A stretch of 7,737 nucleotides of DNA, taken from positions 1 through 7,737 of the forward strand of contig DCHI01000077.1 of NCBI GenBank assembly GCA_002314795.1, written 5' to 3'. A model generated the notes under the pieces. The model saw nothing but the letters and a program-made list of their open reading frames with translations, did no database searches and was not told where the DNA came from. The stretch comes from Bacteroidales bacterium UBA1756. Its GTDB lineage: Bacteria; Bacteroidota; Bacteroidia; Bacteroidales; WCHB1-69. Below are positions 1 to 6,366 of this stretch, one piece after another (position 1 is the stretch's first letter; the number at the start of each line of letters is the position of its first letter). A program made the position numbers and the translations under genes.

Positions 1-48
1 AAATGCGACGGGATGAAAAAAATGTCATGTACTAAGACTAATGACAAT

Positions 49-100
49 AAAAAAAAAGAGGCCGACTAAAAAACACTTTTTAGTCGGTCTCTCTTTTTTT
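49..100. terminator. Bidirectional Rho-independent terminator
   Basis: A 16-bp stem (57-72 pairing with 77-92, one G-T pair) closes a 4-nt loop. It is followed by seven Ts (94-100) on the plus strand and flanked by nine As (49-57), which read as a T tract on the minus strand. It can therefore stop transcription in both directions. A plus-strand reading frame open from the window's left edge stops at TAA 33-35, about 20 nt before the stem. That would suit the last residues of a gene lying mostly outside the window, but it is too short to call. Confidence 0.8.
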
Positions 101-450
101 CAGGCAGTTTTCCTACCCAAGTGTGTAGATATTGTATATATTTTCGAATTGTATTCTATTTTTTATCAAAATAAACCGATTCAATTCGTTTTAAAATATT
201 TTTCTATTGAAATAAAGCCCCAAAAAATCCATATTTTAATTGAAAATTGTCAATAATAAAGCTATTTTATTTTTAGAATATAATAATAAATTACTTATAA
301 TCAATGTATTATACACAAAATAGATATTAAGCAGATTTAAATCCTCTTAAAATATAATCTGGCTTTCATTTACCTAATTACAGTATTATTTCACCGTATC
401 AAATTTCTATCAACAGATATTTTCCTTCTTCAATTACGGGAATGACAATG
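101..450. other. AT-rich intergenic region, no gene seen
   Basis: About 350 bp of very AT-rich DNA lies between two terminators. I find no start codon with a credible protein, no tRNA-like fold and no clear TAnnTTTG promoter box on either strand. The plus-strand frame open to position 256 begins before the terminator hairpin at 49-100 and reads through it, so it is not a convincing gene. The region may be a plain spacer or degraded DNA. Confidence 0.5.
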
Positions 451-485
451 AAAAAAGCGGCCTGAATTTTTGTCCAGACCGCTTT
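451..485 (-). terminator. Terminator of the 421-residue protein gene
   Basis: On the minus strand, a stem formed by 475-485 and 454-464 (one mismatch, about 10-nt loop) is followed by six Ts (complement of 451-456). It lies about 40 nt past the stop codon at 523-525 of the minus-strand gene, the expected place for its intrinsic terminator. Confidence 0.75.
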
Positions 486-522
486 CTATTTTTGAGCAAC
501 AGTACTTGTTTAGTAATCATTA

Positions 523-1788
523 CTATATCAATTCCTCAATCTTATACTCTTTCTCACTCTCATACTCTTTTACTGGCCGCGGCAAAGGATCCTTCGTAAC
601 GGGTATGTCCAAAGCATCTGGATAAATAACCAGATTGCGCGGCAGGCGAATCTGCTTGGGTGTGGCTCGTTCTCCTGTAACATAGTAATACTTAGCCAAT
701 TCGTCATCAAATTCCTGTAAAAACGCACGCCGTATGCGACTGCAATTCTCGTTTAGGGTGTTGCGAAACGGATCGGTAAGTTGTTTCATACTGGCCTTGA
801 TTTCAGCGTCCAGTTCTTTTCCGGAAACCTTGAGGTACAGAGCGAGAATCTCGTCATAATAGTCGGAGATATGTTTGAAAACGATTCCCTCCGGATGACG
901 CAAAAAGAGGAGGAATACCGCCTTGGGCATCGGTCCCATCTTGATTTCTTTCTGCTGAAAATCCTCCAAAATGATTTTGAAATCCGAGGTAATAACCATC
1001 TTGCTTAAATCCGGGTTCGGATTCTGAAGTAAATTTCTGATAATCATTTCATTAACTCCCATAAAACGGAGTGCCTCGAGTTTTTCTTTGATATCGTTTA
1101 TCAATTCAAATGCCTCGGTGGGAAACTTTTCATCCGGGGAAGTATCTTCATCCTGGACAGTAAAAAAACTAACACTACATAGTTGATTCCCGTGAATTTC
1201 CATATAGCGAGAATCGTCAACGTGCATCAGATATTCATCAATCTGTGCCCACATTTCCTCATCGCTACCCACCTCCAGCTCGGCTAACTCATAGTATTGC
1301 CATCTATCGGAAGGATTAAACAGGGGTGCCTCATCAAGCGATGGACGTTTCATATCATCCGACAGATACCGGACAAAACCATTATGGTGCGTCCTCAATA
1401 CTTCTGTAACATCAGCGTCCGTCATATTATGTTCGCCATAGAATGTGTCTGAGAATATTGGAGAACTGTAGAGGCTCTCTCTCTCTGTTTTAAAACCTTG
1501 ATAAAAGGACTGGAGAGTAAAATCCTCAGCCATCAGCTGAATTTTCGATTCGGGAATTTCAGGATGACAATAGGCAATCATACTCGAAATGCGTTCCGGC
1601 GTATAACTATGGGGGAGAAAAATAAATTCGAGATCGCATTGTTTGAAAAGACGGACGACATTGTCGTACTCTCGTTGGAAAAAATCTTCCAGCTCACTAT
1701 TTTGCTCCTGATTGATAAAGATTATCTGACGCGGATTGGGAACAGATATTTCTCCAACAGCTTGATTTACAAGTTCAACGAATTGCAT
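523..1788 (-). CDS. Uncharacterised Bacteroidales-type protein, 421 aa
   Basis: I do not know a function for this protein. It has no signal peptide and no membrane segment, so it is probably cytoplasmic. It is strongly acidic, and the first ~240 residues show no motif I recognise. The C-terminal third looks most conserved: MGPMPKAVFLLFLRHPEGI near residues 284-302, NENCSRIRRAF near 346-356 and LPRNLVIYP near 382-390. I recall this motif order from unnamed Bacteroidales hypothetical proteins; that is memory, not a search. The frame also opens at a TTG at 1812, but that codon overlaps a TAnnTTTG promoter box (1810-1817). The ATG at 1786-1788 (MQFVELVNQ) is therefore the better start, leaving a leader of roughly 15-20 nt. 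A terminator follows at 451-485, so the gene is probably monocistronic. The KEYKIEELI tail is highly charged. That the gene is real is well supported; its role is unknown. Confidence 0.85.
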   Translation of the reverse strand: MQFVELVNQAVGEISVPNPRQIIFINQEQNSELEDFFQREYDNVVRLFKQCDLEFIFLPHSYTPERISSMIAYCHPEIPESKIQLMAEDFTLQSFYQGFKTERESLYSSPIFSDTFYGEHNMTDADVTEVLRTHHNGFVRYLSDDMKRPSLDEAPLFNPSDRWQYYELAELEVGSDEEMWAQIDEYLMHVDDSRYMEIHGNQLCSVSFFTVQDEDTSPDEKFPTEAFELINDIKEKLEALRFMGVNEMIIRNLLQNPNPDLSKMVITSDFKIILEDFQQKEIKMGPMPKAVFLLFLRHPEGIVFKHISDYYDEILALYLKVSGKELDAEIKASMKQLTDPFRNTLNENCSRIRRAFLQEFDDELAKYYYVTGERATPKQIRLPRNLVIYPDALDIPVTKDPLPRPVKEYESEKEYKIEELI

Positions 1789-1809
1789 AAAATAGGAATT
1801 AATGAAAGG

Positions 1810-1817
1810 CAAAAGTA
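1810..1817 (-). promoter_or_regulatory. Bacteroidetes-type -7 box of the 421-aa protein gene
   Basis: On the minus strand this reads TACTTTTG, an exact match to TAnnTTTG, 21 nt upstream of the ATG at 1788. I see no good TTTG element at the usual -33 spacing. The same octamer precedes two other genes in the window. Confidence 0.5.
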
Positions 1818-1845
1818 GTATTATTCTTGATGAATTACATTCAGT

Positions 1846-2033
1846 TTATTTCAATGATGTAAATAAATTTTTTGATGGCTTTAACCTGTTCAGAAAGGGC
1901 TTTCCAGCAAGTGATGAGTTAGAAATTTCATCCATAGGAAGGTCTACCCTTGCGCTTGCACATTGCCGACCATTAGGGCGAACAGAATAACCAGCAGCGC
2001 CCTGACTGCCTTTTTGGATTTGAATTGTTTCAT
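1846..2033 (-). pseudogene. Small secreted peptide gene, broken by a -1 frame break
   Basis: From ATG 2033 the minus strand encodes a textbook signal peptide. It has a basic start (MKQFKSKKAVR), a hydrophobic core (ALLVILFALMVG) and a cleavage-type end NVQAQG, and it then hits TAG at 1944-1946 after 29 residues. The same strand continues in the neighbouring frame from GTA 1947 for 33 codons (VDLPMDEISNSSLAGK, then PFLNRLKPSKNLFTSLK) to TAA 1846-1848. The two frames meet at a GGG run, and one extra G would join them into a 62-residue protein with an ~37-residue mature part. A TACTTTTG box lies 42 nt upstream (2075-2082). The signal peptide and promoter support a real gene. Whether the break is inactivating, phase-variable, a programmed -1 shift or a sequencing error cannot be told from the sequence. 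I do not recognise the mature part. Confidence 0.5.
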
Positions 2034-2074
2034 AGCGTTGTAAATCAATGAGTTTTATAAAAAAATTTCAAAGA

Positions 2075-2082
2075 CAAAAGTA
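2075..2082 (-). promoter_or_regulatory. -7 box of the small secreted peptide gene
   Basis: TACTTTTG on the minus strand is an exact TAnnTTTG match, 41 nt before ATG 2033. A TTTC lies about 17 nt further upstream and could serve as a weak -33 element. The box sits after the ahcY terminator, so it would start a separate transcript. Confidence 0.45.
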
Positions 2083-2140
2083 CAGTTATTATCAATGGAG
2101 AAACGGTCTTGCAAGGCTTGCAGGATTTCCTTTTTTTCAT

Positions 2141-2179
2141 AAAAAAGCCCCGAAAGTTTTGTCTGACTTTCGGGGCTTT
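2141..2179 (-). terminator. ahcY terminator
   Basis: A perfect 14-bp stem (2144-2157 with 2166-2179; arm AAAGCCCCGAAAGT) encloses an 8-nt loop. On the minus strand the T tract is the complement of 2141-2146, and a second T-rich stretch follows after ATGAA. It begins about 20 nt past the ahcY stop at 2199-2201. This is the strongest terminator in the window. Confidence 0.9.
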
Positions 2180-2198
2180 ATCGAATGGTATTCGTTAA

Positions 2199-3608
2199 TT
2201 AGTAACGATAAAATTCTGCTTTGAACGGACCTTCTTTCGGAACACCGATATAGTCGGCCTGTTTCTGCGTGAGGTGCGTGAGTTTCACACCAATCTTGGC
2301 CAGATGGAGGCGGGCGACTTCCTCATCCAGATGTTTGGGCAAGCAGTAAACACCTAATTCATACTTGTTTTGCCAAAGTTCGAGTTGTGCCAACGTTTGG
2401 TTGGTGAAGGAGTTGCTCATCACGAATGAAGCGTGTCCGGTGGCGCAACCGAGGTTCACCAAACGACCTTCTGCCAAAATGAAAATGGAGTGTCCGTCCG
2501 GGAAAATGTACTCGTCAACCTGCGGTTTGATATTCCGTTTTGTAATGTTCGGAATCTTTTCAAAATCAGAAACTTGGATTTCGTTATCAAAGTGACCGAT
2601 GTTGCAGACGATGGCTTGGTCAGCCATTTTGGTCAAATGTTCTGCCGTAATGATGTCGCAGTTTCCGGTACAGGTAACATAGATGTTTCCTTCGCCGAGC
2701 GTGTCTTCCACCGTTTTCACTTCAAAGCCTTCCATCGCGGCCTGCAAAGCACAAATCGGGTCGATTTCGGTAACGATGACGCGAGCTCCGTAGGAACGCA
2801 TCGACTTGGCACAGCCCTTGCCGACATCACCGTAGCCACAAACCACGACCACTTTACCGGCAATCATCACGTCCGTAGCACGTTTGATACCGTCCGCCAA
2901 TGATTCGCGACAACCGTAAAGATTGTCAAATTTCGATTTGGTAACGGAGTCGTTAACATTGATGGCCGGGAAAAGGAGTTCGCCGCTTTCCATCATCTGG
3001 TACAAACGATGGACGCCGGTCGTTGTTTCTTCGGAAACACCCTTCAATTCGGCGACGGTACGATGCCAACGTTGAGGATCTTCTGCCAAGATTTTCTTCA
3101 ATGTAGAAAGGATGACAGCTTCTTCGTGTGAAGAGGGTTCCTTGTCCAAAACGGAGGCGTCATTTTCTGCTGCATATCCCTTGTGAATCAACAAGGTAGC
3201 ATCGCCGCCGTCATCAACGATAAGGGTCGGACCTTTTCCGCCAGGAAAAGCGAGTGCTTGGGCGGTACACCACCAATATTCTTCCAAAGATTCTCCCTTC
3301 CAAGCAAAGACAGGAACACCCGTTGCAGCGATGGCCGCAGCTGCGTGGTCCTGCGTTGAGAAAATATTGCAACTGCACCAGCGAACATCAGCGCCGAGGG
3401 CAACCAACGTTTCAATGAGGCAAGCCGTTTGAATCGTCATATGGAGAGAACCCATAATGCGGGCACCTTTCAATGGCTTTGTATCGCCATATTTTTCACG
3501 CAAAGCCATCAGGCCGGGCATCTCTTTTTCGGAGACTTGGATTTCCTTGCGTCCCCAATCCGCCAACTTAATGTCAGCAATTTTGTACTTCAATTCGTTA
3601 TCAGTCAT
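2199..3608 (-). CDS. ahcY: Adenosylhomocysteinase (SAH hydrolase)
   Basis: This enzyme reversibly hydrolyses S-adenosyl-L-homocysteine to adenosine and L-homocysteine in the cytoplasm. It uses tightly bound NAD and relieves product inhibition of methyltransferases. The 469-residue length is normal for the family. Substrate-domain motifs are SLHMTIQTA (54-62), the CSCNIFSTQDHAAAA block (78-92), DDGGD (132-136), SEETTTG (192-198) and NVNDSVTKSKFDN (217-229). In the last, K224 and D228 match the catalytic Lys/Asp pair of the human enzyme. The Rossmann motif is GYGDVGKG (258-265), followed by NIGHFDNE (336-343) and NLGCATGHASFVMSNSF (385-401). The end, FYRY, matches the C-terminal tyrosine-rich tail that contacts NAD in the neighbouring subunit. 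All key residues are present. The ATG at 3606-3608 is the first good start, with no Shine-Dalgarno, as usual in Bacteroidetes. It has its own promoter box and terminator. Confidence 0.97.
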   Translation of the reverse strand: MTDNELKYKIADIKLADWGRKEIQVSEKEMPGLMALREKYGDTKPLKGARIMGSLHMTIQTACLIETLVALGADVRWCSCNIFSTQDHAAAAIAATGVPVFAWKGESLEEYWWCTAQALAFPGGKGPTLIVDDGGDATLLIHKGYAAENDASVLDKEPSSHEEAVILSTLKKILAEDPQRWHRTVAELKGVSEETTTGVHRLYQMMESGELLFPAINVNDSVTKSKFDNLYGCRESLADGIKRATDVMIAGKVVVVCGYGDVGKGCAKSMRSYGARVIVTEIDPICALQAAMEGFEVKTVEDTLGEGNIYVTCTGNCDIITAEHLTKMADQAIVCNIGHFDNEIQVSDFEKIPNITKRNIKPQVDEYIFPDGHSIFILAEGRLVNLGCATGHASFVMSNSFTNQTLAQLELWQNKYELGVYCLPKHLDEEVARLHLAKIGVKLTHLTQKQADYIGVPKEGPFKAEFYRY

Positions 3609-3647
3609 AAGATTACTGTTTAAAGATTCATAAAAAATTTACGGCGG

Positions 3648-3655
3648 CAAAAATA
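3648..3655 (-). promoter_or_regulatory. ahcY -7 promoter box
   Basis: TATTTTTG on the minus strand matches TAnnTTTG, 40 nt upstream of the ahcY ATG, giving a leader of about 30-35 nt. There is no clear TTTG at -33. That position falls inside a degenerate 9-bp repeat array (3663-3698). Confidence 0.5.
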
Positions 3656-3662
3656 CGATTTA

Positions 3663-3698
3663 GTTTTTAATGTTTGTAAGGTTTTTAAAGTTAATAAA
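3663..3698 (+). repeat. Degenerate 9-bp tandem array upstream of ahcY
   Basis: Four adjacent 9-mers read on the plus strand: GTTTTTAAT, GTTTGTAAG, GTTTTTAAA and GTTAATAAA. They fit a loose GTTNNTAAA pattern. They are related to the reverse complement (GTTYRTAAA) of the cleaner array at 3802-3855, so the two arrays face each other in inverted orientation. This array covers the -10 to -45 zone upstream of the ahcY promoter box. Confidence 0.5.
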
Positions 3699-3724
3699 AG
3701 TGGCTGCCGCATTGACGAAGTCAG

Positions 3725-3757
3725 AAAAAAAGGACGCCACAAGGTGATATGGCGCCC
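3725..3757 (-). terminator. ddh terminator
   Basis: On the minus strand an 8-bp stem (3750-3757 with 3732-3739, one G-T pair) closes a 10-nt loop and runs into seven Ts (complement of 3725-3731). It lies about 100 nt past the ddh stop codon, so the 9-bp repeat array at 3802-3855 would be part of the ddh 3' untranslated RNA. Confidence 0.75.
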
Positions 3758-3801
3758 CAACAATAAAATCAATATTTCAATTCGTGATTTTTCCCTCCCC
3801 C

Positions 3802-3855
3802 TTTACAAACTTTACGAACTTTACGAACTTTACAAACTTTATGAACTTTACAAAC
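3802..3855 (-). repeat. Six-copy 9-bp tandem repeat at the ddh 3' end
   Basis: Six uninterrupted 9-mers read TTTACAAAC, TTTACGAAC, TTTACGAAC, TTTACAAAC, TTTATGAAC and TTTACAAAC on the plus strand (GTTYRTAAA on the minus strand). The only variation is transitions at two positions. The array ends in the first base of the ddh stop triplet (3855-3857), so it begins exactly where ddh coding ends. Confidence 0.9.
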
Positions 3856-4715
3856 TAAACCAACGAACGGATCAGTTCCTCATCGGTGCCGGGGAGCAAA
3901 TCGATGGGGGCGACCTCGATGAGGGTGTATGCGCCGTACCGCTGTTGCTGCCGCATTTTGGCCGCTGCCCGCGCACACGCCACCAACACCTGTCCGGTAA
4001 GAGCGGGGTTGTTGATTTCCATATCGAATTCAAAACGCTGGTTGTGCGTTTCACCGCTCACGCCGGAACGGACAAGGTTAACTCCGTGAGCAACATTGTT
4101 GAGCACATCCACCGAAGGGACTTGCACGACGTGCGTTTCATCGTGTTTGAAATAATCATCATTTAAGATAGCTTTCTCAACGGTAGCGAAGTCGGCACCT
4201 TTTTTCAACTCCACATACACCATCCGACGATGGATTCCCGTTCCCAACGGAATGGTCATAGAGAGTGCATCCTGTACACCGGCGATGGCCTTGACCGCCA
4301 CGGTGTGTCCCATACTGCGACCGGGGCCAAAGTTCGTGTAGGTGATTCCTTTCGGAGCCATCGCCATCAGCAGCGCACGAATGACGGAGTCCGAACCCGG
4401 GTCCCAACCGGCAGCGATGATGCTCACTGCGCCGTTCTCACGCGCCATCGGCATCAAAGATTGGCGAAGGTCATATATCTGACCGTGAATATCAAAACTA
4501 TCGACCGTGGAAATGCCCTTGGCCAACATTTTCTTTGCAAAAACGGGCACTTCGCGAGTAGGGGTGCAAAGCACGGCGACATCCGCGTTGATGTCGTCAA
4601 GATTATCATTGTGGTGAAAAATTCCTGTCAGTTGCAGGTCGTCTGCGGTGTTAACCGCCTGTTCTACGGCACGGCCAATATTCCCGTACCCAATAATCGC
4701 AATTGTAGTTTTCAT
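3855..4715 (-). CDS. ddh: meso-Diaminopimelate dehydrogenase
   Basis: This cytoplasmic, NADPH-dependent enzyme interconverts L-tetrahydrodipicolinate plus ammonia and meso-diaminopimelate. That gives a one-step route to the lysine precursor and peptidoglycan cross-linking residue. The 286 residues are short for the family and fit the compact Bacteroidetes-like form. Visible motifs are the N-terminal Rossmann GYGNIGRAV (9-17), VLCTPTREVP (48-57), the VDSFDIHGQI block (71-80) and AAGWDPGSDSVIRA (101-114). The signature FGPGRSMGHTVAVKAIAGV (129-147), IPLGTGIHRRMVYVEL (155-170) and DDYFKHDETHV (186-196) follow. The gene starts at ATG 4713-4715, the first codon of the Rossmann domain, without a Shine-Dalgarno. 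It is divergent from mdh and has its own promoter box (4736-4743). The gene carries a 9-bp repeat array directly after its TAG stop and a terminator further on. Nothing looks broken. Confidence 0.95.
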   Translation of the reverse strand: MKTTIAIIGYGNIGRAVEQAVNTADDLQLTGIFHHNDNLDDINADVAVLCTPTREVPVFAKKMLAKGISTVDSFDIHGQIYDLRQSLMPMARENGAVSIIAAGWDPGSDSVIRALLMAMAPKGITYTNFGPGRSMGHTVAVKAIAGVQDALSMTIPLGTGIHRRMVYVELKKGADFATVEKAILNDDYFKHDETHVVQVPSVDVLNNVAHGVNLVRSGVSGETHNQRFEFDMEINNPALTGQVLVACARAAAKMRQQQRYGAYTLIEVAPIDLLPGTDEELIRSLV

Positions 4716-4735
4716 TTTATTAGAATTTGAGGGCG

Positions 4736-4743
4736 CAAAAGTA
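4736..4743 (-). promoter_or_regulatory. ddh -7 promoter box
   Basis: TACTTTTG on the minus strand is an exact TAnnTTTG match, 20 nt upstream of the ddh ATG. A TTTC lies about 18 nt upstream of it as a possible -33 element. It occupies one end of the divergent ddh-mdh promoter region. Confidence 0.55.
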
Positions 4744-4822
4744 CAATTTTTTTAAACAGCAGAAATTGCATAGAAGATTTCAACTGAAAAAAAACGAAAT
4801 GGAGCTGATTTCTGACATACTA

Positions 4823-4840
4823 TATTTTTGCGTAAGTTTG
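4823..4840 (+). promoter_or_regulatory. mdh promoter, two overlapping candidate -7 boxes
   Basis: Two exact TAnnTTTG matches lie close together: TATTTTTG (4823-4830) and TAAGTTTG (4833-4840). They lie 35 and 25 nt upstream of the mdh ATG. A TTTC at 4809-4812 is 20 nt before the second box, a usual -33 spacing in this phylum, so the second box is slightly favoured. Two start sites are possible. Confidence 0.5.
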
Positions 4841-4865
4841 CACCGTTTTTTTGTAAAACGTACTT

Positions 4866-5807
4866 ATGAGCAAAGTATCAATCATCGGTGTAGGTGCCGT
4901 CGGAACCTCGTGCGCTTATTGTTTAGCCCAGAAAGGGCTCGTGAATGAAATCGTTTTGTTGGACATCAAGCCCGGAACGGCGGAGGGACGTGCTTTGGAT
5001 ATGCGCCAAGCCGCTGCCATTCAACGTTTTGACACGAACGTCAAAGGTGTAACCAACGACTATGCGGCCACCGCGGGCTCGAACATCGTGGTCATCACTT
5101 CCGGTCTGTCCCGAAAGCCCGGAATGTCCCGAAGCGACCTCATCAACGCCAATGCGGCCATCGTCACGCACGTGGTAGAACGCGTCGCCACCTACTCCCC
5201 CAACGCCATTCTGCTGATGGTTTCCAATCCTTTGGACGTGCTTTGCTATTGCGCCCACCTGGTTTCCCACTTTCCCAAAAATCGGGTGATGGGGATGTCC
5301 GGTCTTTTGGACATAGCGCGATACAAATCCTTCATTTCCGAAAAGCTGAACGTTTCCACCAAAGACATCCACGCATTGATTTTGGGCGGACACGGGAACA
5401 CGATGGTCCCGATGCCCCGTTACACGACCATTGGCGGAATTCCTTTGCGCCAATGGATGGACAAGAAAACCATTGACGAAGTGATTGACCGGACGCGAAT
5501 GGGCGGTGACGAACTCATCAACCTGTTGGGAACGTCGGCGTGGCACGCGGCGGGGGCGGCCATCTGCCAAATGATTGAGGCCATCGTCTGCGACCAGAAA
5601 CGTGTTTTCCCTGTCTGTGCCTACCTCGATGGCGAATACGGGCTGCACGATATTTTCATCGGTGTACCCGCGGTATTAGGGGCGAACGGAGTGGAAAAAG
5701 TCATTGAATTGGAACTCGACCAAGAAGACTCCGACCGTTTCTATGAATCGGAAAAGGTTGTCCGAGAAAACGTCGAACTGCTCAAGCAGGAGATGGAACG
5801 ACTTTAG
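4866..5807 (+). CDS. mdh: Malate dehydrogenase (LDH-like type)
   Basis: The enzyme interconverts (S)-malate and oxaloacetate with NAD in the cytoplasm. In anaerobic Bacteroidales it typically serves the reductive branch towards fumarate and succinate. Its 313 residues are typical of the LDH-like malate dehydrogenases. Motifs are the Rossmann GVGAVG (8-13), D33 after the second strand (NAD over NADP) and SGLSRKPGMSR (79-89). In that loop R83 and R89 bind the dicarboxylate; an arginine here, where lactate dehydrogenases have glutamine, argues for malate. SNPLD (120-124), MSGLLDIAR (144-152, with D149 of the Asp/His pair and R152) and GGHG (174-177, catalytic H176) complete the site. The start at ATG 4866 gives the standard N-terminus and has no Shine-Dalgarno. 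The gene is divergent from ddh and monocistronic as far as visible. Only a weak hairpin follows the stop. Confidence 0.95.
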   Translation: MSKVSIIGVGAVGTSCAYCLAQKGLVNEIVLLDIKPGTAEGRALDMRQAAAIQRFDTNVKGVTNDYAATAGSNIVVITSGLSRKPGMSRSDLINANAAIVTHVVERVATYSPNAILLMVSNPLDVLCYCAHLVSHFPKNRVMGMSGLLDIARYKSFISEKLNVSTKDIHALILGGHGNTMVPMPRYTTIGGIPLRQWMDKKTIDEVIDRTRMGGDELINLLGTSAWHAAGAAICQMIEAIVCDQKRVFPVCAYLDGEYGLHDIFIGVPAVLGANGVEKVIELELDQEDSDRFYESEKVVRENVELLKQEMERL

Positions 5808-6109
5808 GCAACAGCTCATTGCTGCCGTCATTTTCCATCCGAACAGCGCGTGTCGGCCTCTGTCACCAATTCCACAAAAGTTTCTAAAAAGCCGAGAATC
5901 ATTGTTGCAAAAAGCCGAAAAAAGTCACTATTTGCACCACATTTTTTATAGAATTATTCTTTTTCTAAAAAAAATATCGGAATTATCCTTTTGTCATTCA
6001 ATCTTTTACATCAAATATTTTCATAAAAGAATAAAAAAAATATTTTTTTCAAAACAGATGCAATAAAGCGGGAAATCGTGTCGTTTTAAACACCGCATTT
6101 TCGCAAAGA
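5808..6109. other. AT-rich gap between mdh and tRNA-Gln
   Basis: About 300 bp without a credible gene. The second half is nearly all A and T, including an A-run/T-run inverted repeat at 6033-6049 about 60 nt before the tRNA. Such tracts upstream of stable RNA genes can act as UP-like elements, but that is inference. No exact TAnnTTTG box is found before the tRNA; the nearest is a poor match at 6096-6103. Confidence 0.5.
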
Positions 6110-6180
6110 TGGGCGTTGGTGTAATGGCAACACTACAGATTCTGGTCCTGTCATTGAAGGTTCGAATCCTTCACGCCCAA
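6110..6180 (+). tRNA. tRNA-Gln (anticodon CTG)
   Basis: A full cloverleaf folds. The acceptor stem TGGGCGT/ACGCCCA is 6110-6116 with 6173-6179, with the U1-A72 pair typical of tRNA-Gln. The D stem is GTG/CAC (6119-6121, 6131-6133). The anticodon arm is ACAGA / TTCTGGT / CCTGT (6135-6151), and the T arm GAAGG / TTCGAAT / CCTTC is 6156-6172. The anticodon CTG at 6142-6144 reads CAG codons. The base at 6180 is the discriminator, and CCA is not encoded, so it must be added enzymatically. The last pair of the anticodon stem is an A-C mismatch (6139/6147). The gene is followed at once by a terminator and looks monocistronic. Confidence 0.95.
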
Positions 6181-6184
6181 CAAG

Positions 6185-6218
6185 AAAACGGAAGATTATA
6201 AATGGTCTTCCGTTTTTT
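6185..6218 (+). terminator. tRNA-Gln terminator
   Basis: A perfect 11-bp stem (6185-6195 with 6206-6216) closes a 10-nt loop. The right arm merges into a T tract (6213-6218), with more Ts after TAT. It starts 5 nt past the mature tRNA end, so the tRNA is transcribed alone. Confidence 0.85.
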
Positions 6219-6276
6219 ATTTTCACTTCATCACTTTTCCGTTCTGTTCCGATGCCGCGGACGCGTTCTTTCACGG

Positions 6277-6366
6277 TTGCGTTAGGGATTGCAGCACATT
6301 TACGAGCGCGGAGCGCGAAGTTAGTGCGGAAAGCCCGACGGCGAGCACAGCGAGCCGGAACGCCCA
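6277..6366. repeat. GC-rich dispersed-type repeat downstream of tRNA
   Basis: A GC-rich island in AT-rich surroundings runs from GGTTGCGTTAGGGATTGCAG to CGAGCCGGAACGCCC. It contains a tandem GAGCGCG pair (6304-6317, also readable as a CGCG-GAG-CGCG hairpin) and a partly self-complementary GGCGAGCACAGCGAGCC. I recall similar stretches (GTTAGGGATTG, GGAAAGCCCGACGGCGAGC, GGAACGCC) scattered in Bacteroidetes genomes, often near RNA genes. No second copy lies in this window, so the dispersed nature is from memory. Confidence 0.4.

Noticed and set aside
41..256. 71-residue plus-strand reading frame
   Set aside because: It starts before the terminator hairpin and T tract at 49-100 and reads through them. 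It has no promoter box and low-complexity AT-driven composition.
1789..1812. TTG start at 1812 for the 421-residue protein
   Set aside because: It overlaps the -7 promoter box at 1810-1817. The ATG at 1788 gives a plausible leader and a standard start.
3744..4166. Plus-strand frame with a KLYELYELYKLYELYK repeat
   Set aside because: The repeat is only the translation of the 9-bp DNA array, and the rest is antisense to ddh.
4923..5648. 241-residue minus-strand frame opposite mdh
   Set aside because: It is a shadow of the mdh coding frame, rich in H, V, G and R, with no recognisable domain.
5807..5830. Hairpin directly after the mdh stop as a terminator
   Set aside because: The stem is short, with an internal mismatch, and is followed only by GTCATTTTCC rather than a T tract. 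It is too weak to call.
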